Below, in pieces: positions 51,209 to 61,300 of a stretch of DNA of 64,000 nt. The notes under the pieces are model-generated. The model had not been told where the DNA came from. It worked only from the letters and a program-made list of their open reading frames with translations, and searched no databases. This stretch comes from Aurantiacibacter gangjinensis (lineage in GTDB: Bacteria > Pseudomonadota > Alphaproteobacteria > Sphingomonadales > Sphingomonadaceae): assembly GCF_001886695.1 (NCBI RefSeq), contig NZ_CP018097.1, forward strand, positions 930,001 through 994,000. Direction: 5' to 3'. A program made the position numbers and the translations under genes. Within the stretch, counting starts at the first letter, position 1. Each line of letters begins with the position of its first letter.

Positions 51209-52438
51209 ATGGCCCCCAAAACAGGAAAGACCCCCGGACTGCCCCCGCGCCGCGCGGCGCTGAAGATGCTCGATGCCGTTTTGAGGCGTGGCGATACGCT
51301 GGAACAGGCGGGCGGCGCGGCGAACGGACTGCCCGCCCATTCCGACCGCGCATTGGCGCGCGCGATTGCGAGCGAGGTGCTGCGCTGGCTGGTCGATCTC
51401 GACGCGCTGATCGACAGCGCCACGAAGGAGCCTCTGCCGGACGATGCCAAGCCGCGCACGGTGCTGCGCATGATGCTGGCCCAATGGCTGCGGCTGGATA
51501 CGCCGCCCCATGCCGTGGTCGCCACCGCATTGCCGCTGCTGACCGGCGGACCGAAGCGGCTGGCGCACGGCGTATTCGCCACGCTCACCCGGCAGGAGGC
51601 GCAGCTGCCCGACCATCCGACCTTGCCGGTGCAGGTGGCGGAGCGTTGGGCCGACCGGGCAGAGGCAATCGCCAAGGGCCTCGCCGTGCCACCGCCGCTC
51701 GACCTGATGCTGAAAGACTCCGGCGCCGGTCCGGGCATGGAGGGTATCAGCCTCGCACCGGGCCATCTGCGCCTGCCGCGCGGCGCCAATGTCAGCGACT
51801 TGCCGGGCTACGATGGGGGCGATTGGTGGGTGCAGGATCTCGCTGCCACGCTCCCGGCGCGCCTGCTGGGCGAAGGCAAGGGTCGCCGCGTGCTGGACCT
51901 TGCCGCGGCACCGGGCGGCAAGACGATGCAACTGGCCGCCGCCGGATGGGATGTCACCGCGCTGGATGTGCATCCCACCCGCATGATGCGGCTGCGGGAG
52001 AACCTTTCGCGCACACGGCTCGATGCGCATACCGTGATTGCCGATGCGCTGGAATGGCATCCGGACGCGCCCTTCGATGCGATCCTGCTCGACGCACCCT
52101 GCACGGCGACGGGCACCTGTCGCCGCCATCCCGACGTGATCCACCGTATCGGCCCGCGTCATATCGCCGAGATGGCCGACCTTCAGCGCCGCCTGCTGGA
52201 GCGAGCATCGGGCTGGGTGAAGCCCGGCGGTACGCTGGTCTACGCCACCTGTTCGCTGGAACGCGAGGAAGGTGAGGAGGTCGCTGCCACCTGCACGCTG
52301 ACGCCATCGCCCATTGCGGCGAGCGAGCTGCCTGCCGGCTTTCAAGCGACCGACGCAGGCCATGTCCGCACCGATCCCGGCATGCTGGCTGAGCATGGCG
52401 GGCTGGACGGATTTTTCGTCGCGCGCTTCACCGCCTGA
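51209..52438 (+). CDS. rsmB: 16S rRNA (cytosine-C5) methyltransferase RsmB/NOP type
   Basis: The 409-aa protein has an N-terminal NusB-like RNA-binding domain (PPRRAALKMLDAVLRRGDTLEQAGG...) and a SAM-dependent methyltransferase domain with VLDLAAAPGGKTMQLAAAG, LLDAPCTATGTCRRHPDV (first catalytic Cys) and YATCSLEREEGEEV (second Cys). It methylates C967 of 16S rRNA in E. coli. The start at 51209 is internal to a longer frame that overlaps the SDHAF4-like gene antisense. It ends at the border of the second TTGACAC repeat. Confidence 0.93.
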   Translation: MAPKTGKTPGLPPRRAALKMLDAVLRRGDTLEQAGGAANGLPAHSDRALARAIASEVLRWLVDLDALIDSATKEPLPDDAKPRTVLRMMLAQWLRLDTPPHAVVATALPLLTGGPKRLAHGVFATLTRQEAQLPDHPTLPVQVAERWADRAEAIAKGLAVPPPLDLMLKDSGAGPGMEGISLAPGHLRLPRGANVSDLPGYDGGDWWVQDLAATLPARLLGEGKGRRVLDLAAAPGGKTMQLAAAGWDVTALDVHPTRMMRLRENLSRTRLDAHTVIADALEWHPDAPFDAILLDAPCTATGTCRRHPDVIHRIGPRHIAEMADLQRRLLERASGWVKPGGTLVYATCSLEREEGEEVAATCTLTPSPIAASELPAGFQATDAGHVRTDPGMLAEHGGLDGFFVARFTA

Positions 52439-52538
52439 AAGCTGACAAAGTTGACACGGTTGCGAGGCCTCAAAACCCGCTATTTCCCTAGCATTCCTGC
52501 GGGATAGCGCCGCGATTGGCGAAGTTGACACTCTGCCG
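52439..52538 (+). repeat. TTGACAC-type dispersed intergenic repeat, copy 2
   Basis: AAGCTGACAAAGTTGACAC at 52439-52457 and GCGAAGTTGACACTCTGCCG at 52519-52538 are 61 nt apart, against 60 nt in the copy at 4524-4623; both blocks measure 100 nt. It follows the rsmB stop directly and lies 122 nt upstream of the membrane-anchored gene at 52661, in the same orientation. Confidence 0.65.
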
Positions 52539-52660
52539 GAGAAAAACAGGGAAATGAGGAGGTTGTCCATGCGTGCGCGCCTGCCACGGTTCTCCGGTTG
52601 TAGGACAGGGCAAGGCGAGGACAGACTCGACACAGCGCCGCCCCCGCGCCAGAAAAGCGC

Positions 52661-53446
52661 ATGTTCGCCATTTTCAAGCACCGCTGGCTAAAATCCCGCC
52701 CGCTCTACTGGGCAGGGCTGTTCGTCTTCGAATTCATCGTCGTGCTGCTGGGCGTGCTGGTGGCGCAAAGCCTGCAGGAACGCTTCGAAAACCGCCGCGA
52801 AGCCGAGCGGTTCGAAACGACGCAAGCGGTCATCAACGAGCAGATCGTCAACTCGCAGACCGGTATCCTGTCACGTGGATTGCAGGCGAACTGTATCCGC
52901 TCCAACCTTGCGACTATTCGTCAGGCCGTCCGAAATGGTGAGGCAGGCGATTTCTCCGCTATCGTCGGTCACCCGCCTCATCCGCCTACGTCGGTGTCGG
53001 TGTGGAACGGCGAGACCGCGCGAGAGGCGCGGCGCTATCTCTCGCCGGAATATGTGCAGATGTACGATTACCTCGCCACCGTAGGGGCGGAAATTACCGC
53101 GATGCGGCGACTGGAAGAGGAATGGTGGGCCTCCATCATGCTGGCAGCCGATGGCGGGGCAAACCTCACCGATGCCGAGCGCACCGAAGTGATCCTCGCC
53201 TCCTACAAGCTGGACCATGCCTTCGAAGGCTGGGACCAGTCGGTCGGACCCATGCTGGGCAGGCTATGGTATCTGGGGCTGGAGCCGAATCTCGATGTGA
53301 TCGAAGCCATGCACCAGGGCGATGGCGTATGCGCCGAGCAGGTGCGTGGCTACCTGCCCGACCTGCGCGAAGGATGGGAAACCATGCAGCAGCAGGAGCG
53401 GCCCGTCCCGGGTTCCGAGACGCAGGAAACCGAAAACGAGCGTTAA
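52661..53446 (+). CDS. Membrane-anchored protein, unknown function (DUF6090-like layout)
   Basis: The 261-aa product has one N-terminal membrane helix (LYWAGLFVFEFIVVLLGVLVAQSLQ) followed at once by a charged helix ERFENRREAERFETTQAVINEQI and a large soluble helical domain. The arrangement of helix plus ENRREE-type segment recalls DUF6090-like proteins, but I am not certain of the family. Two Cys (LQANCIRSN and DGVCAEQV) lie in the soluble part. It is preceded by the TTGACAC repeat and followed by the convergent msrA. Confidence 0.75.
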   Translation: MFAIFKHRWLKSRPLYWAGLFVFEFIVVLLGVLVAQSLQERFENRREAERFETTQAVINEQIVNSQTGILSRGLQANCIRSNLATIRQAVRNGEAGDFSAIVGHPPHPPTSVSVWNGETAREARRYLSPEYVQMYDYLATVGAEITAMRRLEEEWWASIMLAADGGANLTDAERTEVILASYKLDHAFEGWDQSVGPMLGRLWYLGLEPNLDVIEAMHQGDGVCAEQVRGYLPDLREGWETMQQQERPVPGSETQETENER

Positions 53447-53534
53447 CCAATTCGCCGCATCGGATGCCGCAATGCCCGTCCAAGCGCGGGGTCACGAAGG
53501 TTAACTCAAGCGCGCCTCAGCAATTACCGCAAGG

Positions 53535-54062
53535 TTACGATTTCACTTTGTCGGCGAAGCTCTTGCGCAGCTTCATCAGCTTGGGCGGGATCACGGCCAT
53601 GCAGTACGGGTTTCGCTGGCCTTCGCCTTCCCAATACTCCTGGTGGTAGTCCTCTGCCGGATACCACTCGCCGCTCTCGATCGTGGTGACGGCGGTCTGG
53701 TCGTGGCTGTCATTCCACCGCGCGATGGCCGCTTCGGCTTCGGCGCGCTGCTCGTCCGACAGCGGGAAGATCGCGCTGCGATATTGCGTGCCGACATCGT
53801 TGCCCTGCCGGTTGAGCTGGCTGGGATCGTGCGTGCCCATGAACATGTCGTAGATTTCGGGCAGGGTGACGGTATCGGAATCGAAGGTCACTTTAACGCC
53901 CTCGGCGTGGCCGGTCGTGCCGTTGCACACATCCTTGTAGCTCGGGTTCTCGACATGGCCGCCGATATAGCCGCTTTCCACGCTTTCCACGCCGATCACA
54001 TCCTTGAACACCGCTTCTGTGCACCAAAAACATCCGCCGGCAACAATCGCAGTCTCGCTCAT
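53535..54062 (-). CDS. msrA: Peptide-methionine (S)-S-oxide reductase
   Basis: MsrA reduces S-methionine sulfoxide in proteins. The 175-aa product has the catalytic GGCFWCTEAVF (Cys 11 and Cys 14), GYIGGHVENPSYKDVCNGTTGHAEGVKVTFD and HDPSQLNRQGNDVGTQYRSAIF. Two ATG codons are adjacent at 54065 and 54062; the second has better spacing from AAAGGAG. It is divergent from the secreted methyltransferase-like gene. Confidence 0.96.
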   Translation of the reverse strand: MSETAIVAGGCFWCTEAVFKDVIGVESVESGYIGGHVENPSYKDVCNGTTGHAEGVKVTFDSDTVTLPEIYDMFMGTHDPSQLNRQGNDVGTQYRSAIFPLSDEQRAEAEAAIARWNDSHDQTAVTTIESGEWYPAEDYHQEYWEGEGQRNPYCMAVIPPKLMKLRKSFADKVKS

Positions 54063-54163
54063 CATCGTCTCCTTTGCTTGCGGATGTGGGGATGCACGCG
54101 GCGCTTGTCATCTCTCCTTTGGCAGGTAGTGTGCGCGCAACGACTTCCACGAGGAGAATCCCG

Positions 54164-54964
54164 ATGCGTTTCGCCCCTATTTTCGCCGCCGCTGCCATAG
54201 CCATCGCCGCCCCTGCCGCCGCGCATGACGGGCACCCCGATCTGGCCACGGTGCTGGCAGACGACCGCCGCGACGATGATCGTGCGCGCGACCAGTTCCG
54301 CCATCCGGCGGAGACACTGGACTTCTTCCAGATCGAGGCGGACATGACGGTCGCCGAATATGGCCCCGGCGGCGGCTGGTACACCCGCGTCCTCGCCCCG
54401 TGGATATCCCCCCATGGCCGCTATATCGGTTTCCAGCGCCCGTCCGCGCCCAATGATGAAGGCGTGACATGGGCCGATCGTTTCACCGCCGCCGTGGTGG
54501 AAGCCGGCCTTGCCGATGAAGGCTATGTCACCGCATTCGATACCGACAATGTGCCAGAGGACGTGGCCGGAACGGTCGACCGCGTGGTCATCTTCCGCTC
54601 GCTACACGGGCTGATGAACGGCAACCAGTCGGACGAGGTGCTGCGCGCCGTCTATACCATGCTGGCGGATGACGGCATGGTCGGCGTCGTCCAGCACCGT
54701 GCGCCCGAAGCAGCGAGCTACGAAGACAGCAATGGCTCGCGCGGTTATCTGCGCCAGTCCGATGTCGTGCGCCTGTTCGAGCTCCACGGTTTCGAACTCT
54801 ATGCCCAGTCCGACATCAATGCGAATGTGAACGACCCGGCAGACTGGCCGCGCGGCGTCTGGACCCTGCCGCCGACCTTCGCGCTGGGTGACGAGGACCG
54901 GGCGCGCTACGAAGCCATCGGTGAGAGCGACCGCATGACGCTGCTTTTCCGCAAGCGGGACTGA
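54164..54964 (+). CDS. Secreted methyltransferase-like protein
   Basis: The 266-aa product has a signal peptide (MRFAPIFAAAAIAIAAPAAAHDG) and then a class I methyltransferase-like fold: ETLDFFQIEADMTVAEYGPGGGWYTRVLAPW resembles the SAM-binding motif I, and VVIFRSLHGLM and VGVVQHRAPEA follow the usual order. It matches the group of predicted exported methyltransferases (COG4798 type). Whether it binds SAM in the periplasm is doubtful and untested. A GAGGAG site precedes the ATG at 54164. Confidence 0.82.
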   Translation: MRFAPIFAAAAIAIAAPAAAHDGHPDLATVLADDRRDDDRARDQFRHPAETLDFFQIEADMTVAEYGPGGGWYTRVLAPWISPHGRYIGFQRPSAPNDEGVTWADRFTAAVVEAGLADEGYVTAFDTDNVPEDVAGTVDRVVIFRSLHGLMNGNQSDEVLRAVYTMLADDGMVGVVQHRAPEAASYEDSNGSRGYLRQSDVVRLFELHGFELYAQSDINANVNDPADWPRGVWTLPPTFALGDEDRARYEAIGESDRMTLLFRKRD

Positions 54965-55016
54965 AGCGGGTCGCACCGAGGCCGTAAATTTGCCGTTCAT
55001 CGTAGCAGCCTCACTC

Positions 55017-55033
55017 GTGTGATAGTATCACAC
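55017..55033. promoter_or_regulatory. Perfect 17-bp palindrome before the SIMPL lipoprotein gene
   Basis: GTGTGATA-G-TATCACAC is a perfect inverted repeat (8-1-8) ending 14 nt before the start codon at 55048. It resembles a regulator operator; its TGTGA...TCACA arms look Crp-like, but the spacing is 5 rather than 6. It would also form an RNA hairpin next to the ribosome site, so control could act at either level. Confidence 0.6.
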
Positions 55034-55047
55034 AAGAGGGGTTGCAT

Positions 55048-55839
55048 ATGAAAAGGCAGATGAAATTCGGTGCCGTCATGACGGGCGCGCTGGCGCTGAG
55101 CGCGTGCGGCGACACGGTCTACGACCCGCGCGGGGTCGAGAAATCCGAAACGTTATTGTCGGTCAGCGCGACCGGTCAGGCCGATACCCGGCCCGATGAA
55201 GCGCGCTTTACCGCAGGGGTACAGAACTGGGCGCGCGATGCCGCCGCCGCTTCTGCCGAAACGCAGGAGGATATCGACGAGATCGTCGCCGCCCTGCGCG
55301 AAATGGGCGTGGCGGAGGAGGACATCCAGACCAGCACGGTCAATGTCCAGCGCATCGACTGGGGGGACCGGCGCGGCCAGTTCCAGGCGTCCAACACCCT
55401 CACCGTGCGCGTGCGCGACATCGACCAGGCGGGCGCTGCGGTGACAGCGGTGACGGCGGTCGGCGCGAATATCGTCTCCGGCCCCGAATTGCGTCTCTCC
55501 GACCCGGAAGCTGCCGCCAATTCCGCCTATGCCAATGCCTATGCCGCGGCCCGCGCACGGGCGGATGCCTATGCCGAGGCGGCGGGCATGGAAGTGAGCC
55601 GCGTGCTGTATATCCGCGATGCAGGGGGATCGCAGGGCAATCGCTATTTCCAGGGCGCGCAGGCGACGGCGGTGGATGCAGCGGGGTATCGCCCGCCGCC
55701 CCCGCCGGTCTCGCCGCCGCCGCCGGTCAATTTGCAGGTCAGTCCTGAGAGCATGCAGGAGGGCGGAGCCACCATCATGCCGGGGCAAACGACCAGCGCT
55801 GTAACGGTGCAAGTGGACTTCGCCCTCGTCGAGCAGTAA
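55048..55839 (+). CDS. SIMPL-domain (DUF541) lipoprotein
   Basis: The 263-aa product has a lipoprotein signal (MKFGAVMTGALALSAC) and a SIMPL domain: LLSVSATGQADTRPDEARFTAGVQNWA, LREMGVAEEDIQTSTVNVQRI, and DARARADAYAEAAGMEVSRVLYI-like features near residue 175. A Pro-rich linker follows. Domains of this kind occur in periplasmic proteins linked to oxidative stress, without a settled reaction. The ATG at 55048 is preceded by GAGGGG. aguB follows 11 nt later and may be cotranscribed. Confidence 0.87.
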   Translation: MKRQMKFGAVMTGALALSACGDTVYDPRGVEKSETLLSVSATGQADTRPDEARFTAGVQNWARDAAAASAETQEDIDEIVAALREMGVAEEDIQTSTVNVQRIDWGDRRGQFQASNTLTVRVRDIDQAGAAVTAVTAVGANIVSGPELRLSDPEAAANSAYANAYAAARARADAYAEAAGMEVSRVLYIRDAGGSQGNRYFQGAQATAVDAAGYRPPPPPVSPPPPVNLQVSPESMQEGGATIMPGQTTSAVTVQVDFALVEQ

Positions 55840-55850
55840 ATGCCGCGCGC

Positions 55851-56714
55851 ATGATAACGCTGAAAGTCGCCGCGCTCCAGCTTGCCCTCGGTAGCGAGGA
55901 CGAGGCAGAAAACATCGCCGCCGTCTCCGCGCAGGTGGAAGATGCCGCCGGCAAGGGCGCGCAGGTGATCCTGCCGCCGGAGCTGTTCTCCGGCCCCTAT
56001 TTCTGCCGCGAGGAGAAGGACGCATTCTTCGCGCTCGCCCGACCGACGGCGGATCACCCATCGGTCATCGCCATGCAAAGGCTGGCGAAGCGGCTGGGCG
56101 TTGCCATCCCCACCAGCTTTTTCGAGCGCGACGGGCACCATTATTATAACACGCTCGCCATGATCGGACCCGATGGCGAGATCATGGGCACATACCGCAA
56201 GAGCCACATTCCCGACGGGCCGGGCTATGAGGAAAAGTTCTATTTCCGCCCCGGCAATGACGGGTTCAAGGTGTGGGACGTTTTCGGCGCGCGCATCGGC
56301 ATCGGCATTTGCTGGGACCAGTGGTACCCCGAAACGGCGCGCGTGCTGGCCCTGAAAGGCGCGCAGGTGCTGTTCTACCCTACCGCCATCGGCAGCGAGC
56401 CGAAGGATGCCGAGATGGATACCAGCCGCATGTGGCGCCGCGCCATGATCGGCCACGCCGTATCCAATTGCATGCCGGTGGTGGCCGCCAACCGTATCGG
56501 CCATGAAGGCGGCGAGGCGGACGGCACGACCTTCTACGGCCACAGCTTCATCTGCGACGAATGGGGCGATATGCTGGCCGAATACGGCGCGAAGGAAAGC
56601 GGCGTACTGGTCGCCGAACTGGACCTCGATGCCGCACGCCAGCACCGCGCCAGCTGGGGCTTCTTCCGCGACCGCCGCCCGCAGCTTTACGGCCGCATCG
56701 CCGAGGATATTTGA
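55851..56714 (+). CDS. aguB: N-carbamoylputrescine amidase (nitrilase superfamily)
   Basis: AguB hydrolyses N-carbamoylputrescine to putrescine, CO2 and ammonia. The 287-aa enzyme shows the catalytic triad positions of the superfamily: Glu 44 in LPPELFSGPYFCRE, Lys in YRKSHIPDGPGYEEKFYF near 116, and Cys 154 in GICWDQWYPETARV. DQWYPE and GPGYEEKFYFRPG are typical of AguB rather than other nitrilases. No agmatine deiminase gene is in this window. The stop overlaps the folK start (TTGA). Confidence 0.92.
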   Translation: MITLKVAALQLALGSEDEAENIAAVSAQVEDAAGKGAQVILPPELFSGPYFCREEKDAFFALARPTADHPSVIAMQRLAKRLGVAIPTSFFERDGHHYYNTLAMIGPDGEIMGTYRKSHIPDGPGYEEKFYFRPGNDGFKVWDVFGARIGIGICWDQWYPETARVLALKGAQVLFYPTAIGSEPKDAEMDTSRMWRRAMIGHAVSNCMPVVAANRIGHEGGEADGTTFYGHSFICDEWGDMLAEYGAKESGVLVAELDLDAARQHRASWGFFRDRRPQLYGRIAEDI

Positions 56715-57208
56715 GCTCCGCGCATACCTATCTGGTCGCGCTGGGCAGCAACCAGCCATCGGCCCGCCATGGCAGTCCGCGCGACATATTGGCGAAGGCG
56801 GCAGACTGGCTGGACGGGCTGGGACAGTGCCTCGCCATGGCACCGGTTATCGCCAGCGATCCCGTCGGCCCTTCGCTGCGCCGCTATGCCAATGGCGCGG
56901 CGCTTGTCGCAACGGACCTTGCACCGCCGCAAATGCTAGCCGCTCTCCAGGGCATCGAAGCCGAGGCAGGTCGCGAGCGGCGCGGGCAGCGCTGGCGCTC
57001 GCGCACACTCGATCTCGACATCGTGCTGTGGAGCGGCGGCAGCTGGAGCGCACCCGGCCTGCAAATCCCGCACCCGCAATTCCGCCAACGATCTTTCGTG
57101 CTCGCCCCGGCCAGCATGATCGCGCCCGACTGGCGCGACCCGGTGACGGGTTTCACGCTGCGGCAACTCAATGCCCGCTTGACCCGCAATCGCCCCGCCC
57201 CTAGGTGA
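56711..57208 (+). CDS. folK: 2-amino-4-hydroxy-6-hydroxymethyldihydropteridine pyrophosphokinase
   Basis: FolK transfers pyrophosphate to the pterin in folate synthesis. The 165-aa product has YLVALGSNQPS, ALQGIEAEAGRERRGQRWRSRTLDLDIVLWSGG and IPHPQFRQRSFVLAPASMIAPDW, the standard HPPK motifs with the paired Asp for Mg. It starts with TTG at 56711 overlapping the aguB stop. The frame continues upstream inside aguB without support. tRNA-Lys follows. Confidence 0.93.
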   Translation: MSSAHTYLVALGSNQPSARHGSPRDILAKAADWLDGLGQCLAMAPVIASDPVGPSLRRYANGAALVATDLAPPQMLAALQGIEAEAGRERRGQRWRSRTLDLDIVLWSGGSWSAPGLQIPHPQFRQRSFVLAPASMIAPDWRDPVTGFTLRQLNARLTRNRPAPR

Positions 57209-57244
57209 GCGCCCGCAGCCACCGCGCTGCAAACCCGGGTGACG

Positions 57245-57320
57245 GGGCCCTTAGCTCAGTCGGTAGAGCAACTGACTTTTAATCAGTAGGTCGCTGGTTC
57301 GAACCCAGCAGGGCTCACCA
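57245..57320 (+). tRNA. tRNA-Lys (anticodon TTT)
   Basis: The 76-nt sequence has an acceptor stem GGGCCCT/AGGGCTC (one G-U pair), a D-arm GCTCAGTCGGTAGAGC, an anticodon arm CTGA-CTTTTAA-TCAG with anticodon TTT, and a T-arm CTGGTTCGAACCCAG. CCA is encoded (57318-57320). Confidence 0.97.
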
Positions 57321-57329
57321 CCTTTCCCC

Positions 57330-58325
57330 TCAGCCTCGATTTTCCGCCGCTTCCAGCGCCAACAGCGCGAAGCTGGCGAGCCAGTGCGCGCTCATGTAGT
57401 GGCCGTCCACCGCGTCGATCGAGGCGGCGATATGCGCGTCGGCCATGTCGCGCATGCGGGCGGCGCGTGGCTTGTCGCCAAGCAATCCGGCCATCCGATG
57501 CAGCGCCCAGGCACGGCTGAGATTGAGGCCGTCAAGATGTGCCATCTTGCCGTCGGTTACATCCGACACCTTGACCGGCTTACATTGCGTCTCCAGCCAG
57601 CCGTCCTCGGGCAGCAGCCTTGCGAACCAGTCGGCGAAGGCATCACGGTCCAGCACACGGCCCATCAGCAGCGCGACGCTGAGCACGGGCGAGAGGAACT
57701 CGTCGCCGCCCGGCTCCCATCCGGCATAGGCTTGCCGTTCACCGAAATGATCGGTGGACCAATCGCGGATCGTCGCAGCCAGTTCGGCATCGAACGTCTC
57801 CGCCCATTCCAGCGCCAGCGTCAGCGCGAAGGCGGTATTGAAATGCGTGCCCGTCGTGATGGGGTGGCGGAGGATCGAAAGGTAATCGCGAAAGCCGTTC
57901 GCGAAATGCTCGGCGAGCGGGCGCAGGCGTTCGGCCCACGGCGCGTCGGCACGCGACGCTTCAAGGTGCAAGTAGAGCAGCCATGCCCAGCCATAGGGCC
58001 GCTCGAACCCGCGCGATTGCGGGCGCTGCGCATAGGCGAGTTCCGTGGCCAGCTTGGCCTCGGTAAAAGTCTGATCCGCCAATGCGCGGATTTGGCCAGC
58101 CTCCGCCATGTCGGGATAGAGCCGCGCGACGCGCAGCAGCATCCACCAGCTATGCACGCAGCTATGCCAGTCGAAACTGCCGAAGAAGGCGGGATGCAGA
58201 TCGCGCGGCATGCGCGCATCGCCATCGCCCGCCATCACATGGTCGAGCTTGTTGGGATATTCGCGCGCGACATGGCCGAGTGCCGTGCACGCGAACCGGC
58301 TTGCGAGATCGGGCGTCAATTGCAT
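57330..58325 (-). CDS. DUF2891 protein
   Basis: The 331-aa protein matches DUF2891: HPAFFGSFDWHSCVHSWWMLLRVARLYP near the start, RPYGWAWLLYLHLEA, YAGWEPGGDEFLSPVLSVALLMGRVL and DGKMAHLDGLNLSRAWALHRMA. The repeated W/H/Y-rich helices suggest an (alpha/alpha) barrel, as in glycan-processing enzymes, but the activity is unknown. It has no signal peptide. The ATG at 58325 overlaps the 5-oxoprolinase stop (TGATG), so the two are coupled. Confidence 0.85.
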   Translation of the reverse strand: MQLTPDLASRFACTALGHVAREYPNKLDHVMAGDGDARMPRDLHPAFFGSFDWHSCVHSWWMLLRVARLYPDMAEAGQIRALADQTFTEAKLATELAYAQRPQSRGFERPYGWAWLLYLHLEASRADAPWAERLRPLAEHFANGFRDYLSILRHPITTGTHFNTAFALTLALEWAETFDAELAATIRDWSTDHFGERQAYAGWEPGGDEFLSPVLSVALLMGRVLDRDAFADWFARLLPEDGWLETQCKPVKVSDVTDGKMAHLDGLNLSRAWALHRMAGLLGDKPRAARMRDMADAHIAASIDAVDGHYMSAHWLASFALLALEAAENRG

Positions 58326-61300
58326 CACGGTGCGCCATACCCGCCGCCGCCCGGTGTGCGAATGATTATCGCGTCCCCCGGCATCATGTCCGCCGCGCCC
58401 GTCCCGCCGAGGTCGATCTCGCTTCCGTCGGCACGCCGCATGATCGTCTCGCCCGGTGCGCCGTCGCCGCCACCCGCCAGCCCGGCAGGCGCAATCTTGC
58501 GACGGTTGGCGAGAATTTGTGCGCGCATGGGTTCGAGAAAGCGGATGACCCGCTCGACCCCCTCTCCGCCATCATGTCGGCCTCGCCCGCCCGACCCTTT
58601 GCGGATGGCGAAGCGCTCCACCCGCACCGGCAGCCGCGCTTCCAGCACTTCGGGATCGGTGAGGCGCGAATTGGTCATGTGGGTCTGCACTGCGTCGCAG
58701 CCGTGGAAATCCGGCCCCGCGCCCGATCCGCCTGCGATGGTCTCGTAATATTGCCGCGTGTCATCGCCGAAGGTGAAATTGTTCATCGTGCCTTGCGACG
58801 GAGCAAGCGCACCCAGGGCGGCGAAGATCGCATCGGTCACGACCTGGCTCGTCTCGACATTTCCGGCGACGACCGCGGCGGGCGGTTCGGGCGAGAGCAT
58901 GGAGCCGGGCGGCAGCACGATCTCCACCGGGCGCAGGCAACCATCGTTGAGCGGGATGGCATCGTCGATCAGGCAGCGCAGGCAATAGAGCACGGCGGCG
59001 CGGGTGATCGCGGCAGGCGCATTGAAATTGCCTTCCAGCTGGGCGCTGGTGCCGGTGAAATCGAACCGTGCAGTGCGCGCATCGCGGTCGATGGTGACGG
59101 ACACCTGCACCTCGGCGCAATTGTCCATCGCATAGGTAAATGCGCCGTCATCCAGCCTGCCGATCAGCGCGCGCACGGCAGCTTCGCCATGATCGAGCGC
59201 GTGCCCCATGAATGCCGCTACCACATCCACGCCGTGGTCGCGCGCGGCATCTGCCAGCAAATCTGCACCGCGCGCGCAGGCGGCAAGCTGCGCCTTGCAA
59301 TCGGCGACGTTGCGATCCGGATTGCGCGCCGGATAGAGACCGGCGGCGAGCAATTCGCGTAGCTCGGCCTCGCAGAAGCGCCCTTCATCCACCAGCAGCA
59401 CATCGTCGAGGCGGATGCCTTCCTCCTCGATCCGCCTGCTCTCGGGCGGCATCGATCCGGGCGCGATGCCGCCGATATCGGCATGGTGCCCGCGCGCGGC
59501 GACGAAGGCGGCAGGGTCCGCCCCGCCGTCGTGGAACACAGGCACGACTACCGTCACATCGGGCAAATGCGTGCCGCCCGCATAGGGATCGTTGAGGCAA
59601 TAGGCGTCGCCCCGGCGAATGCCGCGCGCGCTGCGGGCGCGGTTGTCGATCACGCGGCGGATGCTGGCGGACATGCTGCCCAGATGCACCGGGATATGCG
59701 GCGCATTGGCGATCAGCGCGCCGCTCGCATCGAACAGCGCGCAGGAGAAATCGAGCCTCTCCTTGATGTTGACCGAGCTGGCCGTGCTTTCCAGCACCAC
59801 GCCCATTTCCTCGGCAATCGCCATGAAGAGATTGTTGAAAATCGCGAGCCGCAACGGGTCGGCCTGCGTGCCGCTGGCGAGGCTGCGCCTGCGCGCCGCG
59901 ATGCGGGTGAGGACGAGCGAGCCGTCATCGACCATTTTCGCTTGCCAGCCATTCTCGACAATCGTGGTGGAGCCGGGGTCGGCGATCATGGCCGGGCCGT
60001 CCAGCGTGTCGTCAGCGGAAAGGTTGCCGCGTTTGTCGGCCCGGACTTCGGCGTTGAGGCCGCCGCTCTCGCCGCGTCCTTCCACGCTCAGGGCTTCGAG
60101 AATGATCGGCGCGCTTTCGTCCGACCAGCCGAAGCGGCGCCGATGCTCCTGGCGGAAATGCGCGTCGGCCTTCGCAGCGGGAGCCAAGGGCATGTCGAGC
60201 GCCGTGTCGCTGCCGGTAAAGCGCAGGCGCATGCGGGCGATCAGGGCGATGCTCTCCGCGTCGATCCCCTGCGATACGAGGTCGCCGCGAACCTGCTTCT
60301 TCAGCATAGCCAGCGCCGCGTCATGGTCTTCCACCAGCGGGCGCACCACGCCGCTTTCGCGTATGGCGACGACCGGGGCGAGGCCGATGCCGTAGGCGCT
60401 GAGCATCCCTGCCAGCGGGTGCACGAGCACGGTGTCCATCCCCAGCTCGTCCGCCACGCGGCAGGCAAATTGCCCACCCGCACCGCCGAAACAGGCGAGC
60501 GCATGCCCGCTCACATCCTGTCCGCGCGCGGTGGAGATGGTGCGGATGGCATTCGCCATTTCGTCCACGGCGAGAGCGAGGAACGCCACCGCCAGTGCTT
60601 CGGGAGCCATCGGTTCGGGCAGCGCCTCTGCCACTTCGGAAAGGCGCGCAGCCGATGCCTCCGCGTCCAGCGGCGCATCGCCATCCGGCCCGAAAACGCG
60701 CGGGAACCGGTCGGGATCGATACGCCCCAGCACGAGATTGCAATCGGTGACAGTCAGCGGACCGCCCTTGCGATAGCAGGCGGGGCCGGGATCGGCTCCG
60801 GCGCTTTCCGGCCCGACGCGAAGGCGCTGGCCGTCTAAGCGGCAGACCGACCCGCCACCTGCCGCGACGGTGTGGATCTGCATCATCGGCGCGGCGATGC
60901 GGATGCCGGCAACCATGCTGTCGCCCGTGCGCTCATACTCGCCGGCATAATGGCACACATCGGTACTGGTGCCGCCCATGTCGAAGCCGATCAGCTTCTT
61001 GTAGCCGAGCGCGCGCGCCGTGATGGCCATGCCGACCACGCCGCCTGCGGGGCCGGATAGCACCGCATCCTTGCCGCGGAAGGCATGCGCATCGGCCAAG
61101 CCGCCATTCGATTGCATGAAGCGCAGCGCGCCATGATCGGGCAGCCGCTGCTCCAGCGCATCGACATAGTTCCGGATGACCGGAGAGAGATAGGCGTCGG
61201 CAATGCTGGTATCACCGCGTGGCTCCAGCCGCATGAGCGGGCTGACTTCGTGGCTGGTGCTGATCTGGGTGAAGCCCAACTCGCGCGCAATTTGCGCCAG

